Origin: DAOTUB01 sp034437455
GTDB lineage: Bacteria; Chloroflexota; Anaerolineae; B4-G1
DNA: 21,330 nt
Assembly (NCBI GenBank): GCA_034437455.1
Contig: DAOTUB010000136.1
Coordinates: forward strand, 1 to 21,330
Direction: 5' to 3'
Part shown: in pieces, positions 1 through 12,400 of the stretch
How positions within the stretch are numbered: the first letter of the stretch is position 1
Layout: every line of letters begins with the position of its first letter
Notes under the pieces: generated by a model
What the model was told of the DNA's origin: nothing
Database searches by the model: none
What the model saw: the letters and a program-made list of their open reading frames with translations, nothing else
Translations under genes and position numbers: made by a program

Positions 1-185
1 AGGGCAGGCTCCTTCGTCTACGCTCAGGGCAGGCTCCTTCGTCTACGCTCAGGGCAGGCTCCTTCGTCTACGCTCAGGGCAGGCTCCTTCGTCTACGCTC
101 AGGGCAGGCTCCTTCGTCTACACTCAGGGCAGGCTCCTTCGTCTACACTCAGGGCAGGCTCCTTCGTCTACACTCAGGGCAGGCT
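1..185. repeat. 25-bp tandem repeat, seven copies plus a partial copy
   Basis: Seven perfect-length 25-bp units run from 1 to 175, each starting agggcaggct and continuing with ccttcgtcta. The first four units end in cgctc and the last three in cactc, so one substitution has spread through a block of copies, as expected for slippage or unequal crossover. The eighth unit starts at 176 with the same ten bases and then diverges into a different repeat (gctccgctcctcgcaatgac). The array reaches the window edge, so its true length is unknown. I see no gene in it. Confidence 0.95.
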
Positions 186-211
186 GCTCCGCTCCTCGCA
201 ATGACGGGGAA
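182..211. repeat. Dispersed 'HCEERS'-type spacer repeat
   Basis: On the minus strand this reads CGTCATTGCGAGGAGCGGAG and then runs into the tandem array. In one frame it gives RHCEERSS. I recognise this as a widespread dispersed bacterial spacer repeat that often appears as the spurious peptide RHCEERSDEA. It forms the 3' end of the short open frame running through the methyltransferase remnant, so it marks where homologous sequence has already stopped. The assignment is from memory of the repeat. Confidence 0.55.
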
Positions 212-239
212 AAACCACCTTGGCTGAGTAGTTACGACA

Positions 240-453
240 GCTGGATGTAAAAACGATGTCAAAATTTTGATCGAGTACCATCGGCCACTCATAGACAGAC
301 GTCTCCCAGTTCCTCAAGTTCAATTTCGTCCAACGTTGTCTGACCAGCTCTGAGCCGAGCAAGAAGGTCATCATAGTCCGAGCCAGACTCTGTGTGTAGC
401 TTGGTCCAGCTATTCCACAAACTACGGTTGACTTGAATGTATGGTTCCTTCAT
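240..453 (-). pseudogene. Truncated, internally deleted class I SAM-dependent methyltransferase remnant
   Basis: The ATG at 453-451 overlaps the giant gene's TGA as ATGA. It opens a 54-codon frame ending in TGA at 289. The start, MKEPYIQVNRSLWNSWTKLH, and the end, IELEELGDV, resemble the N-terminus of a class I methyltransferase family of roughly 270 residues (YIQxNxxLWxxWTKxH then IELEELGDV). The next frame then gives VYEWPMVLDQNFDIVFTS (about 297-243), which resembles a segment further along the same family (VLDxxFDIVFTSYG). Between them the glycine-rich SAM-binding motif, perhaps 60 residues, is missing and the frame shifts. After FTS the homology ends and repeat DNA begins. This is a non-functional remnant of a gene once translationally coupled to the giant gene. 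The family assignment is from recognition of the motifs. Confidence 0.72.
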
Positions 454-3400
454 TTTTGCCTACTATTCTTTCCGATAGAAGGTGCGCTTCTTCTCCCTCC
501 GCCTTTAAGTACCGTGGCCACAACAACGGCCTCGACGGTGATTACTGCAACCAAGAAAATGATCTGTAACCACAACAACTCCGGCAAGCCCGCTGATGCC
601 GTGACCCCACCGACAGGCACAGGCGCCGGCCATAACAACGCGAATGGCGTCAGGTGGCAGATAGAAACAGAGAGCCAATTCTCGTCGGGATGGCGGTCGT
701 AAGCGCCACAGGCCGCGTCCACCCAGCTATTACCATCCCAGTGATATAGCGTCAGCGTCTCCTCGTCCATACCGATCACATCTGTGTCCGTGTAGTGGAT
801 GGTGATCGAGATCGGTTCTGCGAATACGTAATCGGTCAACAGATCGACGCCCCGGTAGGCGTCCAGCTCAAAGGCGTGGTTGGCGAACAGCCAGCCGGAG
901 GGGATGGGCTGCGTGGGCGTGGAGATGGGCGTGTAGACCAGAATGATGGTCTCGTCTACCGCGCCGGCCGCGGCCTCGACGGTGGTCGTCATCCCCTGCG
1001 TGTCGGTGTAGACCAGGTTCGGCGTGCTGCCTTCTTCCGGCTTGACGATGGTCGCCAGCGCGCCCGCCGGTACCGCAAAGATCGTCGAGACGGAGGGACC
1101 GGCGGTGGTGGTGTTGCCCGCCGCGTCTATGGCGTTGATCCAGATGGTATAGTCGCCGCCCTCGTCCGGCTTTAGGTCGAACCACCAACTCGCCCCGCGA
1201 TCGACTTGCAGGCTAACCAGGTCGCCCGCCGGGGTTTGGACAAAGGCGTACATCTGGACGATCCGCCCGCCATCCCCTTCGCCCCCGGCGAGCAACTGGA
1301 CAGGAGCACGGTTGGGGAAGGTAAACGTCAATCCAACGTGGCTCTCGATCTCGAGCGCGGGCGCGACGTTATCCATCTCAAAGGTGAGCGAGATAGGCGC
1401 GCTCCGGTTTCCGACCAGGTCCGTCGCATAGGCCGTCGCCGTGTGAACGACTCCGTCCAGATCGTCGAGATTGGCGACTAGGTAGGACCAATTCCCGGTT
1501 AGGACGGCGGTGTTTTGCAGCTTGAGCGTCAGTTGGCTGTGGCTGTAGACGCCGTGATACGTAATGGGATAGGTATCGCAGATGTTGAGCGTCCACGTCC
1601 CCGCCGAGTCCTCGCCCTGGAAGACGCGCATCGGGTCGGCGGGACGGGTTTCCCGGTCAAAGAAGGGTTCAGTCGTGTCGTCGTCGCCCTTGAACTCGTG
1701 CAGGCCAGTCGCCGCCGCGTCGTAGAGCAGCACATCATAGTTCTGATAGTCGGGTGGCGTGCCCTCCTTGGGACCGAGCACCTGCACCGACGTACCAGCA
1801 GGAGAAGTCAGCGTGGCCGAGATGTCGTTCCGGCGGGCGTGGTCGGCGTTCAAGCCCAAGCTCACCTCGCCGACGGTGAACACATCGGGGACGTCGAATT
1901 CGACCTCGATCTCGCCTCCGCCGCAGAAGGTGGTGTCGGTGATGAGCGCCGACTGCGCGTCGGTGTACACCATCGAGAACGCGAATTCGCCCACGGCTTG
2001 CACGCTCGCGGAGCCGCATTCCTCCTCGCCGCTCTCATCCTCCAGACAGACCGCCACGCCGGCCACGCCCCGGTTATCGCTGACCGCCCCACGAAAGATC
2101 AACCTGGCATCGCCGACCACGGTGTCGCTGTAGGCCCTGCTCTGAGCGCTAAAGGTGACGCTGGGAGGTACCGTGTCCACGATAAAGGTCCGCCAGCCTG
2201 TCCACACGCTCGATTGCGCGTAGCTGTCGGTGGCCTGCAATCGCAGGTTGAACTGGTCACCATCTGCCGGGGACGTGCCGCCGTTGGCGGCGGTGGCATC
2301 CCATTGGCACGACCAGCGGCCGTCGTCCGGGGAGGTGTCCGGGCAGGTGGTCGTGCCGGCGGGAGATTCCACACTCAGGGTGAGGGTGGGCACGCCGGAT
2401 TCGTCGTAGGCATAGCCACGCAGGGTGTTGCTCCCGGCGTTGACGAAAAGCTCTGGCTGCTGGATGTCAAAGAACTCGGGAGGATCGCCGTCCACGCGAT
2501 GATCGGCCCACGACCAATCCAGCGGGTGAAGAGAGGCATCAAACGTGTACGCGGCGAGCGCGGCCCAGTCGAGGTACTGTTCGCAGGTGATGGGGCTGCC
2601 CGCCGAGAGGCATGGGGTGTAGTAATCCGTCCGCGCCGCTTCTAGATCGATCTGCCCCTGGAAGGTCGCCGTGCCCTGTTCTCCCGGCTCGATGCTGCCC
2701 AGTGAAACCACCTGGGTGACGTTGCCGCCAAAACGCAGCGCGTATAGTCCTGTCAGGAGCACGTCGACGCCCGGAGCGGCGTCTGTGCCCCGGTTGATAT
2801 AATGGAGCGTGTAGGTGATGGTGTCGCCGTCCCCGACCGGCGGGTGGTCCACGTCCATGAACATAAAGCTATCGCTCAGGCCGGGCGGGCGGTCCGGGTC
2901 AAAGAGATCCTCCCACAGCCAGAAGAGATCGTCGCCCAAAAAACTATAGGTCGAGCCGAGGGGGTCGGCGGTGAGACCGATCTGCACGTCGGCGTCGCCG
3001 TAGACCAGGTTGGGGCAGATCCCTGCAGCCAGGGTGGGCCAGACGTAGGCGTGGGTGAGGGCAAAGGGGTGCTCCTCGTCCCGGGAGATGAATTCCAGCG
3101 TCTCGACCACGCGCTCGCTGTTGACAGGGTTTTCCGGGGGCATGGTGCCCCAGAGATTCATACCCTCCTCTTCGGTGGCAAAGGCAATCAGGGCCAGCGG
3201 GTTGGTGAGCGGATTAGTGATGCCGAGCAGGTCAAAGGGGAGGTAGAGGTCAGTGTGTCCATCGTGCAGCCCCTCGTCGAAGCGGTAATAGTCGGGGGAA
3301 AGCAGGGAAATGTCCCAATCTTTTATACCCGTAGTCCAGGAGAGGAAATGGGCGACATCGCTATCCTCGACCCAGATAAGAACGTCGGCGCCAAAGCTCA

Positions 3401-6400
3401 CGCTGCCGGGCAACTTGACCGTGGTTCCCGCCGTGTCGGTGAAGGGGTTGTAGGCTTTCAGGGCGCCGCCCACTTTTGTGTCCAAGTAGATGAACAAGTC
3501 GCCCGCATAATCCCAGTTGGCGCCGGTCCAGACCAACCGCAGCGCCTCGGAATCCCAGGTGACGTAGAGCGCCTGCTGGTCGTCGATGGCGGCGCTGCCG
3601 GGAGCGTTGCGCTGGGCGCGGCGGTCTACCCCCATACGGCTGCACCCGCTCTCCATCCAGCCCAGGTAGGGGCGGCGCTCGCCTCGCGCCGTCTCCAGCG
3701 TGATGTAATCAGGGGTAAGCGGGCTGTCCACGTAGACGCTGCCGTAGGTATCTACCTGCCGGTTGCCGTCGGCAAAGCGGCTGACCACCTTCGGCGCGAT
3801 GCGCTGGGCTTCCCCGGCCGGGTACGTGGAGCTGAACGGTCCGGTGGTGGGGACGGGATGCCGGAATTGGTTGGTCTGGGTAGCGTGGATCGTCCAGATC
3901 ACCTCGTAGGGCAGCAGGTCGATCCGGCTGGTGCTGGTGACCCAGCTCAGGTCGAGCAGGGCCGGGGTGGTGGTCAGGACGGTGCCGGGCGTGACGACCG
4001 CGCCGCCGCTCGACAAGGTGAGAGTGATGGGATTCGGTCTCTGCAGATCGACCGTCACCGTCTCGGTGACCCGCGCGGTGTGCCCGGCGACGTCGGTGGC
4101 GCGGGCAGTGACGGTGTACTGTTTTCCGGCCGGTTCCTCACCCAGGTACCAGTCGAGGCGCCACTCGCCGCCGTAGAAGGCAGCGTCCTGCCAGTCGCCA
4201 TTATCAATACTCACCTGGACGGCGTCCAGTCCGTTGGTGTCGGTGACGCGACCGGAGAGGGCGACGCGATCCTGGCTGAGCCGGTGGGTGGTGGTCAGCA
4301 GGGTGGGCAAGATGTCCACAAAGGGCGGGAGGACGTCCACGATGACCTCGATGGGGTGCTCAACATCCTGCGTGTCGTCGTTGTGGTCAGTAGCGCAAGA
4401 ATTGAGCATGTAGCGACCTTCAAATGGAGGCACCCAGGTCGATGCCCATTGGGTGCTGGTCACACCTGGCGTCGCCCAGGTGTGTGTGTCAATCGGGACC
4501 CCGTCCACGAGAACCTGGATAGTCTTGAGGCTGTGGCTGGCATAGGCGCGGCCGGTGAGCGAGATAGCGGCGGTGCTGGTGATCACGGCGTTCTGGGTGG
4601 GCGTCAGCACCGCGGAATCTATCAGCTCGTAGGCCAGGATTTCCGAGGACGGCGGCACGGCCGTGGCGCAGTGACCGTAGGCGTCGCAGGCCTTCATCGT
4701 GGCGTCGGGCGCGCCCACGGCCGGGCCAAGCACAGTGCAGGTCGCCTCTAGTTCATAGAGCCTCCTGGTGTCGGTAAAGGTGTCGGCGTACCAGGGAGAG
4801 ACCTCGTGGTAATAGGTGCGGGTGTAGACGGTGGCGTGGGGCGCGACGGTCTGGCAGTAGCATTTGAAACTGTCCTCGGGATGGTCCTCCGAGACTTGGA
4901 TCAGGTTAAAGTCCTGCGCGCGGCAGGTGTACGTGGTCTTGATGCTGAGATAAGAAACTTTTTCTTCCGCGGTAGCCTCCACGCGGGGAGCGGCGGTATC
5001 AATCTCGCCGTTCCAGACAGGCCAGTCGGGGCGCTCGCCAGTGTTGTTGAAAACGTCGCCGGGGCGCAGATTGAGTTGGTAGATGCCGTCCAGCGTATTG
5101 GGGACGGTGTACGCCCAGGTGGTGGTGATGACGCCATCGCCCGAATCGCTCAGGGCGGCGTCGGCGTACACGACGTAGACCTCTTCCGGCGACAGCGCCC
5201 GGTCGTAGACAGCGACCTCGTCTATCAGACCGTCAAAGAACTGGCTGGGCGTGTCGCCGTCCCATTCCTGGCCGATGCTAAAGCGACCGTTGGGGTCCGG
5301 GCGCACGGAGGTGCTAAAGGTCTCTTCCGCGACGCCGTCCACGTACAGCACGCCCTGTCCGCCCTCGTCAATGGTCACCATGACGTGCGCCCACTGCTCC
5401 CAGGCATACGCACCGGTCGTGGTCACGTCCCCGTCTCGGTAGCGGAACCCATAGTCTTGGTGGTAGATCATGTTGCGATCTCCACCGTCGGCGGCGTTAA
5501 AGGCCAATACGACGCCGTCATAAGGATTATAATCGGGATATACCCAGGCCCCAAACGAAAACCCGCGCGCGTCGGTGATATTTCCAGAGACGAAATCGGC
5601 AGTCAGGTAAAGGGAATCGTTATAGCTGCCAAAATCCAGCGCCGTTCCCCACATACCGTCCACGCCGGCGGTAGGGCAGGCGCTGCCCTCACAGGCGGCA
5701 GCGCCGCCGGTGTCGCTGGCAAAGCGGGTGGCCCCAGGCGGTTCGTCCAGGTGAAACATGCCGACGGTGCGCGACATGCCGGCCTGTGCGGCCGGGATCA
5801 GGCCCACGCGCACGCCCGCGATACCCGCGCTGACCACCCCCGTCTCCGTCACCAGCCCGGTGAGGGTCAACGTGGTGGTAATAGTACCGGTGACGGGACT
5901 GGGGACCGGGTCCAGGCTGACCTCGGGCGGCGAGACGTCGATCCCCACGTTGACCAGGTCGACGAACGGTCCCACGTTGCCCACCGCGTCGGTCGCCCGG
6001 GCCGAGAGCGTGTACCAGCCGGTGGCGTCGGCGTAGGGCAGGGAGAAATCAAGTTGCCAGTCATTCCCGCTCAGCGCGGCTGTCCGGGGCGTCATCGTGT
6101 CGGTGGGATGGGCGGTAGCGGTCAGCCGCACGCTCACCTCGGCGGGGCCGCTGCCGGGCTGCGACGCGCCCCGGATGCCGGGATCGCTGATCGTCCCGGT
6201 AAGGGAAACCAGCCAGGTCTGGGTGGGTGTGCGCGTAGCCTGGATAAGCTCCCCGTCCTGGATGGCGGCGGCGAGATCGGGCGGCGCGTCGTCCACCAAG
6301 AAGGTGTAGACGTGAGAGGGCGTCTCGACGTTGCCCACGCCATCGGTGGCGCGGGTCTGGAGCAGGTAGCGGCCCTCGCCGATGGCCGGCTCGAAGGTAG

Positions 6401-9400
6401 GGCACCAGGCCGCGCCCCCGATCAAAGAAACGGCGGCGTCCTGGCAACGGGGCGCGGTCTCCCAGGTGTAGTGCGCGCCGCCATCGGTACTGACGCCCAG
6501 CTCCACCATCGTGACCGGCGACGTGTCGTCAGCGGCGCTGACGAGCAGGAGCACGTCCTGATTGGGGCGGTAGACGTCGTCGGAGACGAGGGTGGAGGTC
6601 GGCTCGTCGTCGTCCACGGTGATGCGCGTGGACTGGCGCTCTTCGACCCATTTGGCCTGGAGACGGAAGAGGGCGCGCATTTCACGCGAGGAGAGCGCGC
6701 GCCGGTACAACGTCACGTGGTCGATGCGCCCGTTGGCGAGATAGTTGGTGACGCTCCAGGGCGCTGCGCCGATGATCAGTGGATCGTCGCTGCCGCCGAT
6801 GGCCTGCAAAGTAGCGTCCACGCGGCAGGCTGCCTCCCCGTTGATGTAGGCCACCATGTCGCCGCCAGTCTGCCAGGTGACAGCCAGGTGCGTCCAGTAG
6901 CCGGCGTTGATGCGCCCGCATTGGGTGTAGGTGCAGGTTCCGTTGACGTCCCAGATTTCGGGGTACAACCGGCCGTCCTCGATCCCCAGAACATAGCCCC
7001 GGTTGTGAGCGCCGTTTGTCTTGCCGACGAGCTTTTGGTCCACGTCTGCGTCGGTCATCTTGACCCAGACGGCCAGCGTCATCTCGTCGCCGGGGTTCAG
7101 GCGGTCGCTGTGGGGAACCTGGATATAGTCGTTCTCGCCGTCAAAGTCGGCGGCCAACCCCAACTGGCCTTTCACACCCGGGTTGGGACACTTGCTCCCA
7201 GAGCAGGGACCGTCATGGCCGTTGCCCGAAGCGTCTTGGAATGTGGTCGCGCCCTCCGTCTCGTCCAGGTAGAGAAGAAGCTCAGGAGCGGATTCGTAGA
7301 GGGCCTCGATCTCGTCCGCGCTCAAGGCGCGCCGGTAGACGATCACCTCGTCGAGCAGGCCGTCGAGGGTCTCGGCGGCGTGGCTCAGGCGGACCTCGTC
7401 CCCGCCGCCCACGGTACCGGTGACGGCGAGGCCGCTCCCGACTGGCTGGCCGTTCAGGTAGAGCGTCATAGTCTCGCTGTCGTAGGTTCCGGCCACGTGG
7501 TGCCAGGTGTCGGCCTGCAGGGCGTGGTCCACGCGGACGTGGTGCAACGCGTCGTCCACGTTCATGTAAAAGTGCAACTGGCCCGGCCCCTGCGCGCCGT
7601 CGTAGCGCAGCACGGTTTTTTCGTTCCCCAGGGTGACGAAACGCATGATCTCGCCCGATGGCAGGGAGAGCGGTTTGACCCACGCCGCGACGGTCAGCTC
7701 TTGCAGGTCGCCGGTGTTGGCTTCGTTGATCTCCACATAGTCGTCGTCGCCGTCGAAACGGAGCGCGAAATTATCCCGGCCGGGGACGCCCACGGTGGGG
7801 CAGCTCCCCCCCTCATTCCCCCCCATTGGGGGGGAGGGATCGCAAGTACCGGTGGCCTGGCCCAGCGCGTCGGCGAACTCGTTCGAGCCGGGCGGATCGT
7901 CCAGCGGCATGTGCAGCGCCAGGGTTCCGGCGTCGTAGAGGTCGCCCACCTCGCCGGCGTCAAAGGCGCGCCGGTAGATGGTGACCTGGTCCATTTTGCC
8001 GCGGAAGGGGATGCTGTCGGGTGTGAGGTTCCAGCGCAGCGTAAGTTTGTCGCCGGTGATGGTGTTCTCAAACTCCCGGACGTATTCGTGACTCGGGTCA
8101 TCGGCGTACAACCGATACTGGCCCAGAGAATCGTTTCCCGAATTGCCATCGTCATCCCCTTCAGAGGTGTCATCTTCGTACACCCGAAAATCGGCATAAT
8201 CCTGGAAAAACCGCTCAATGTTCAGATCAGCCTCGCGGTTGTATCCCCCGCCCACGTGGTAAAAGCGATCTCCACGCCAAATCTCTGTCCAGTCTCCACC
8301 GCGCTCGCGGTATTCGATCACGTACTCGCAACCGGGCGCTCCCTCGCTACCACATACGTGATGATCCAGGTGGTCGAAGAAAACCGAGGCGTTACGGTCG
8401 GTGCGCCCGATCTCAAAGGCAGCGTTGGAAGCGGGCCCGTCGTCCGACAGGGCCTCGCCTACCTCGACGCCGTTGACATAGAGTTCATAGTACTGGCCGT
8501 CGTAGGTAGCGACCAGGTGGTTCCAGCGATAGGAGCGCAGCACGTCGGCGCCGCTGGCGAGTTCGACGGTGTCTCCGCCGGTCGTCCTGAAACTGATGCG
8601 GGCCTCGTTGTTGTCCACGCGCTGGATGGTGGGGTAGCTGTCCGCCGGGTCGGCGTGCTCGCCGCCCAGGATGCCCTGGGGCTGAAAGGCCGGCGCGGGG
8701 GTCCAGTCGAAGCTGACGTAGGCGTCCCCAAACTCTTCACGGTAGGAAACATAGATGCGGTGTTTGCCCTCGCTGACGTGAACCGTGACCTGATCGCTTC
8801 CAACGTCGTAACTGCGGATGATCGGTTGCCCATCCAACTCGACGTAGATGTCGTCGTCGTGAGTCGCGCGGAAGGTGTAATCTCCCTCCTCAAAGTAGTT
8901 GTCCGCAAACCAGCGCACCCAGAAATCGTCGTCGTGCACGCCGCCTTCCGGCCCGCCGGCCTCCCAATCATAGTCGATGGGCCACGACTCGCACCGCCCA
9001 AAGACTCTTTCCCAACCCCACGTGCCCTGGTACTCGACGTGGTTCCAATAATCGGCCCTGAAGGCGCAGTCCGAGTTGTCCGGTCCGCCGGTGGGATAGA
9101 CCCAGGTGGAGAGGGTAAAGTCGCCGTCGCTCAAATCCAGGGCCGAGGAGCCGTCCACGGAGAGGTAATCGTCCCCGGAGAAAAGCGCCGCCTCGCTGTT
9201 GCTGGTGAGGCCGTCCTCGCCCGCCGTGGGGCAATTCCCCCCCTCTGTCCCCCCCATCGGGGGGGAGGGATCGCAGACCGCGTCGTTGTCAAAGGCGGAG
9301 GCGTCCTCAAAGGTCGTCGCGCCCTCGGGTTCGTCCAGGGGCAGGTCAAAGACGGGGTCGCTATAGTACGCTTGCACATCGTCGGCGGAAAGCGCCCGAT

Positions 9401-12400
9401 TAAAGATGACGGGCTCGTCTATTTTACCGCTAAAGGAGTCTCTAATATAGTCGCTGTACCACCGGTGGCCGATGCTGAACCGATCCCGATCCTGGAGATT
9501 GACATCGGGGGTAAAGCTGGCTTCTCGGTTTCCATCTACGTACAGGTATCCAACGTCGTCGTCAATGACGACCATGACCTGGTGCCATTGGTCGAGGGCA
9601 AAAGTGTTACCACTCTCGAGAGGAGAATACACGCTCATACCACCGTCATAGTAGTAAAACCTGTTATTGTCCCAATCGTACCCGACGACCACGTTGCGGG
9701 AGCTATAGCCTCTGCCGTTGAAAGCGAGGATAGCGCCCCTTCCGCTCTTGCCGCTTTCCGGATAGGCCCACGCGCCAAAGGTGAGGGCATCACTGCCGAG
9801 GTATTCGACCACCTTGTCGGCGGTGACGTAATCGTTGCTGCCGTCAAAGTCCAGCCCGTTTCCGTACTTGCCCGTGGTGGAGGCGGGGCAGTAGGGACTA
9901 GCGCAATCCCCGTCGCGCGGCGGCTGGCTGCCAGAGCTATCTTTGAAGGGAGGCTCGTCCTCGGCAAAGTGGTACAACAGTTCGGCATAGTTCGACTCCT
10001 CGCGCCAGTCGGTGATCATCGCGTCCACCTCCTGGGTCAGGCTGTAGGCGCCGGTAGCGACCGTCTCGGCGACCGTCACCGTCCCGGTCAACACCACCCC
10101 TTCCTGCGGGTTGAGGATAAAGTCCACCGGAGGCATCTCGGAAAAGGCGGCCGGGAAGCTGGTGCTCAACAACCCCTGGGCGTAGCGGTTAAAGAGTTTG
10201 TTCTTGACGCTGGCCTGGTAGTAGAGGGTATCACCGGGCCGGACGATATAGTCGGCGGTGTTATAGTGACCGTCAGCGATCTCTTGCACCTCGGCCTGAT
10301 CGAGCGCCCGGTCAAAGACGAGGGCCTCGTCAATCCGCCCATCCACGGGATAAACGTTGGGGTTCCAGGGAGCCACACCGATGCGCAGGGGGCTGGTGTT
10401 GCCTCCGATAGGGTTCGGAGCGGCGGCAATCCGCCCCACTTGGACGCCGTTGATGAAACCAACCATATCTCCACCGGTTTGCCAGGTCACTGCCAGGTGG
10501 GTCCAGGTATCTGCGGGGACGACGCCCCACTGCGCGGTGTAGCGGTTCCCCTGGTTGTCCCAGAGCTCTGGGTACAGCTTGCCGTCGCTCACCCCCAGAA
10601 GATACCCATCCCCCGTCGTCGTTTTGCCCACGATTTTCTGATTGACAAGCGGATCGGTCAACCGGACCCAGACGGCTAGGGTCAGTTCGTCACCAGGGTT
10701 CAGTTGATCGGTGTGAGATACCTCGACGTAATCGTCAGTCCCATCAAATTGAGGGGCATTGCCGTATTTGCCATAGTGGCCCGATGTCGGGCAAGCGTCG
10801 CCGTCGCACGTCCCGTTGTTGGCATAGCCGGAATCGTCGCGGAAGGTACTCGCGTGTTCGGTCTCGTCCAGGCGCAGCAAAAGCAATGGAGCGTCCTCCT
10901 CGCGCACCAACGAATCGAGCGTCAGCACGTGCGGGTCTGAGGGGACGCCGGGGTGAAAGCCAAAGGTCTTTTCCTGGAAATCGGTCAACTCGTCCATGTC
11001 TGCGTCTATGTTGAGCGGGTCGGAGGTGACCCAGGTGCGAATCTGGCTGCCATCCTCGGCAAAGTCGTAGACAAACTCCCAGCCGTCCACTTCTTCCTTG
11101 TCGGTCAGCCCGTCGTAATCCGTGTCGGTGCGCAGGGGGTCGGTTCCCAGGATGACCTCCTCGCGGTCGGTCAGCCCGTCGCCGTCGCTGTCAACGTCCC
11201 GGGGATCGCTGCCCTGCTGCACCTCGAAAAAGTCGGACAGGCGGTCGCCGTCGGTGTCCCAATTGTGGTCGTCGGGGTCGGCGCCATCGTCGACTCTGTT
11301 GCGCAACCCGTCGCCGTCGGCGTCCTTGAGGCGGGGGAAGGACGGATCGCTGTCCTGGCTCCAGGCCAGCGCGTAGGCGGATGCGCCACCCGAACTGTCC
11401 TTTTCCACCAGCGCATAGAACTCGTCCAGCGTGGGCGGGAAGACGTCATAGTACATGCTCTGTCCCAGGTTGATGTGGCCGGTGTCCCGTTCGGTGCGGA
11501 CGTAGCAGACGGGGAGCAGGAAAAAGATCGGGAAAAAGATCGGAATCGCCCAACATTCCTGGACCGGGAGCGCGTATCCCTCCGCCAGATAAAGGGGCAG
11601 ATTGCGGTTGATACCGGCCTGTTCCAGTGGAACTTTTCTGTCAGTGGCTTTGATCAGCTTGACGTGGTGCTCGCCAACGTTTTCCCAATCGCCAGAGATG
11701 TCTCCCCGGTCGAGATTCTCGTGGATGTCTTTTTTCCAGGTATGCAACTGGTAGTCAAAGGTAGAGGACTTGAGCGTCTTTTCACTGTATTGCCACCAAT
11801 ACGCGCCCGCTTTCCAGTCATAGTTGGTGTCGGACCACTCGATCAACCGGATCCGGTTATCGAGGGTTGTGTTGACGATCAGGCTGTTTCCCGCAGACAG
11901 CCCTTTGTCAGGATCGACAAAGTCCTGCTCAAACTCCTCAATGTCGAGCCGGTACGGATATTCGATGTTGACCATCACGTTGGCGCTGTAGATGATCCAC
12001 GTGATGGCCTCGCTGATCACCCCTTCGATGCCGCCATGCTTGCAGAACCAGTTCTCCGACTCGGTGGCCGAGCAGATCCACATGGCGATGGAGTCGATCA
12101 ACCAGACCAACGTGGCAATGATCTCGCCGACGATGGGGATGGCGCTGATGGCCAACATGATGATGAGAGTGATGGACGAGGCAATCATACTGGCGAACGC
12201 GGCGTTGGCGGCCAGACTGCCGGCCTTGGCGCCGGAGGTCCCGAGCTGGTAAAAGAACACCCCCCAGGTGATGATACTATAGATGATGAAGAAAATGGCG
12301 CAGAACTTGAAATTCTCGGTGATCTGGGATACGTTCTTGATGAGCTTCAGGCAGCTCTGGGCCCCTCGGTAGACCGCGCCCATGATCGTAGAAGTCAGGC

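Larger units (their letters stand above)
6650..10890 (-). other. Array of five LamG/jellyroll domains in giant protein
   Basis: Residues about 1657-3070 contain five LamG-like domains. Each opens with a L.LDE/DE..G..F.D.SG segment, then a C-x(n)-CP loop, then FDG.(D/N)DYV, (L/F)T.(A/G).WV, WxHL or WHHVxxT(Y/W), (Y/F)xNG, and a closing G.(I/L)DE/DH...RAL(S/D)...E. Copies 1 and 5 are close relatives (LNPGDE(L/M)TLAVWV, THLAVTWQTGGDMV). Copy 2 is closer to copy 6, further downstream. The domains probably bind glycans or protein ligands. A tail after copy 1 (about 1863-1950) resembles a conserved linker. Confidence 0.88.

Noticed and set aside
1..185. CRISPR array
   Set aside because: The units are directly adjacent with no unique spacers, so this is a simple tandem repeat.
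174..374. A 66-codon minus-strand frame as an intact small protein
   Set aside because: Its first part is an out-of-frame reading of the methyltransferase N-terminus, its middle is a surviving fragment in another frame, and its end (RHCEERSS) is a dispersed repeat. It is a composite of remnants.
4806..10679. A plus-strand open frame of 1957 codons opposite the giant gene, with others at 1515-2645, 2802-4751 and 10953-12743
   Set aside because: They lie antisense to a clearly coding frame with recognisable domains. They lack family motifs and change reading frame from block to block. Long antisense frames are expected from the GC-rich codon bias of the real gene.
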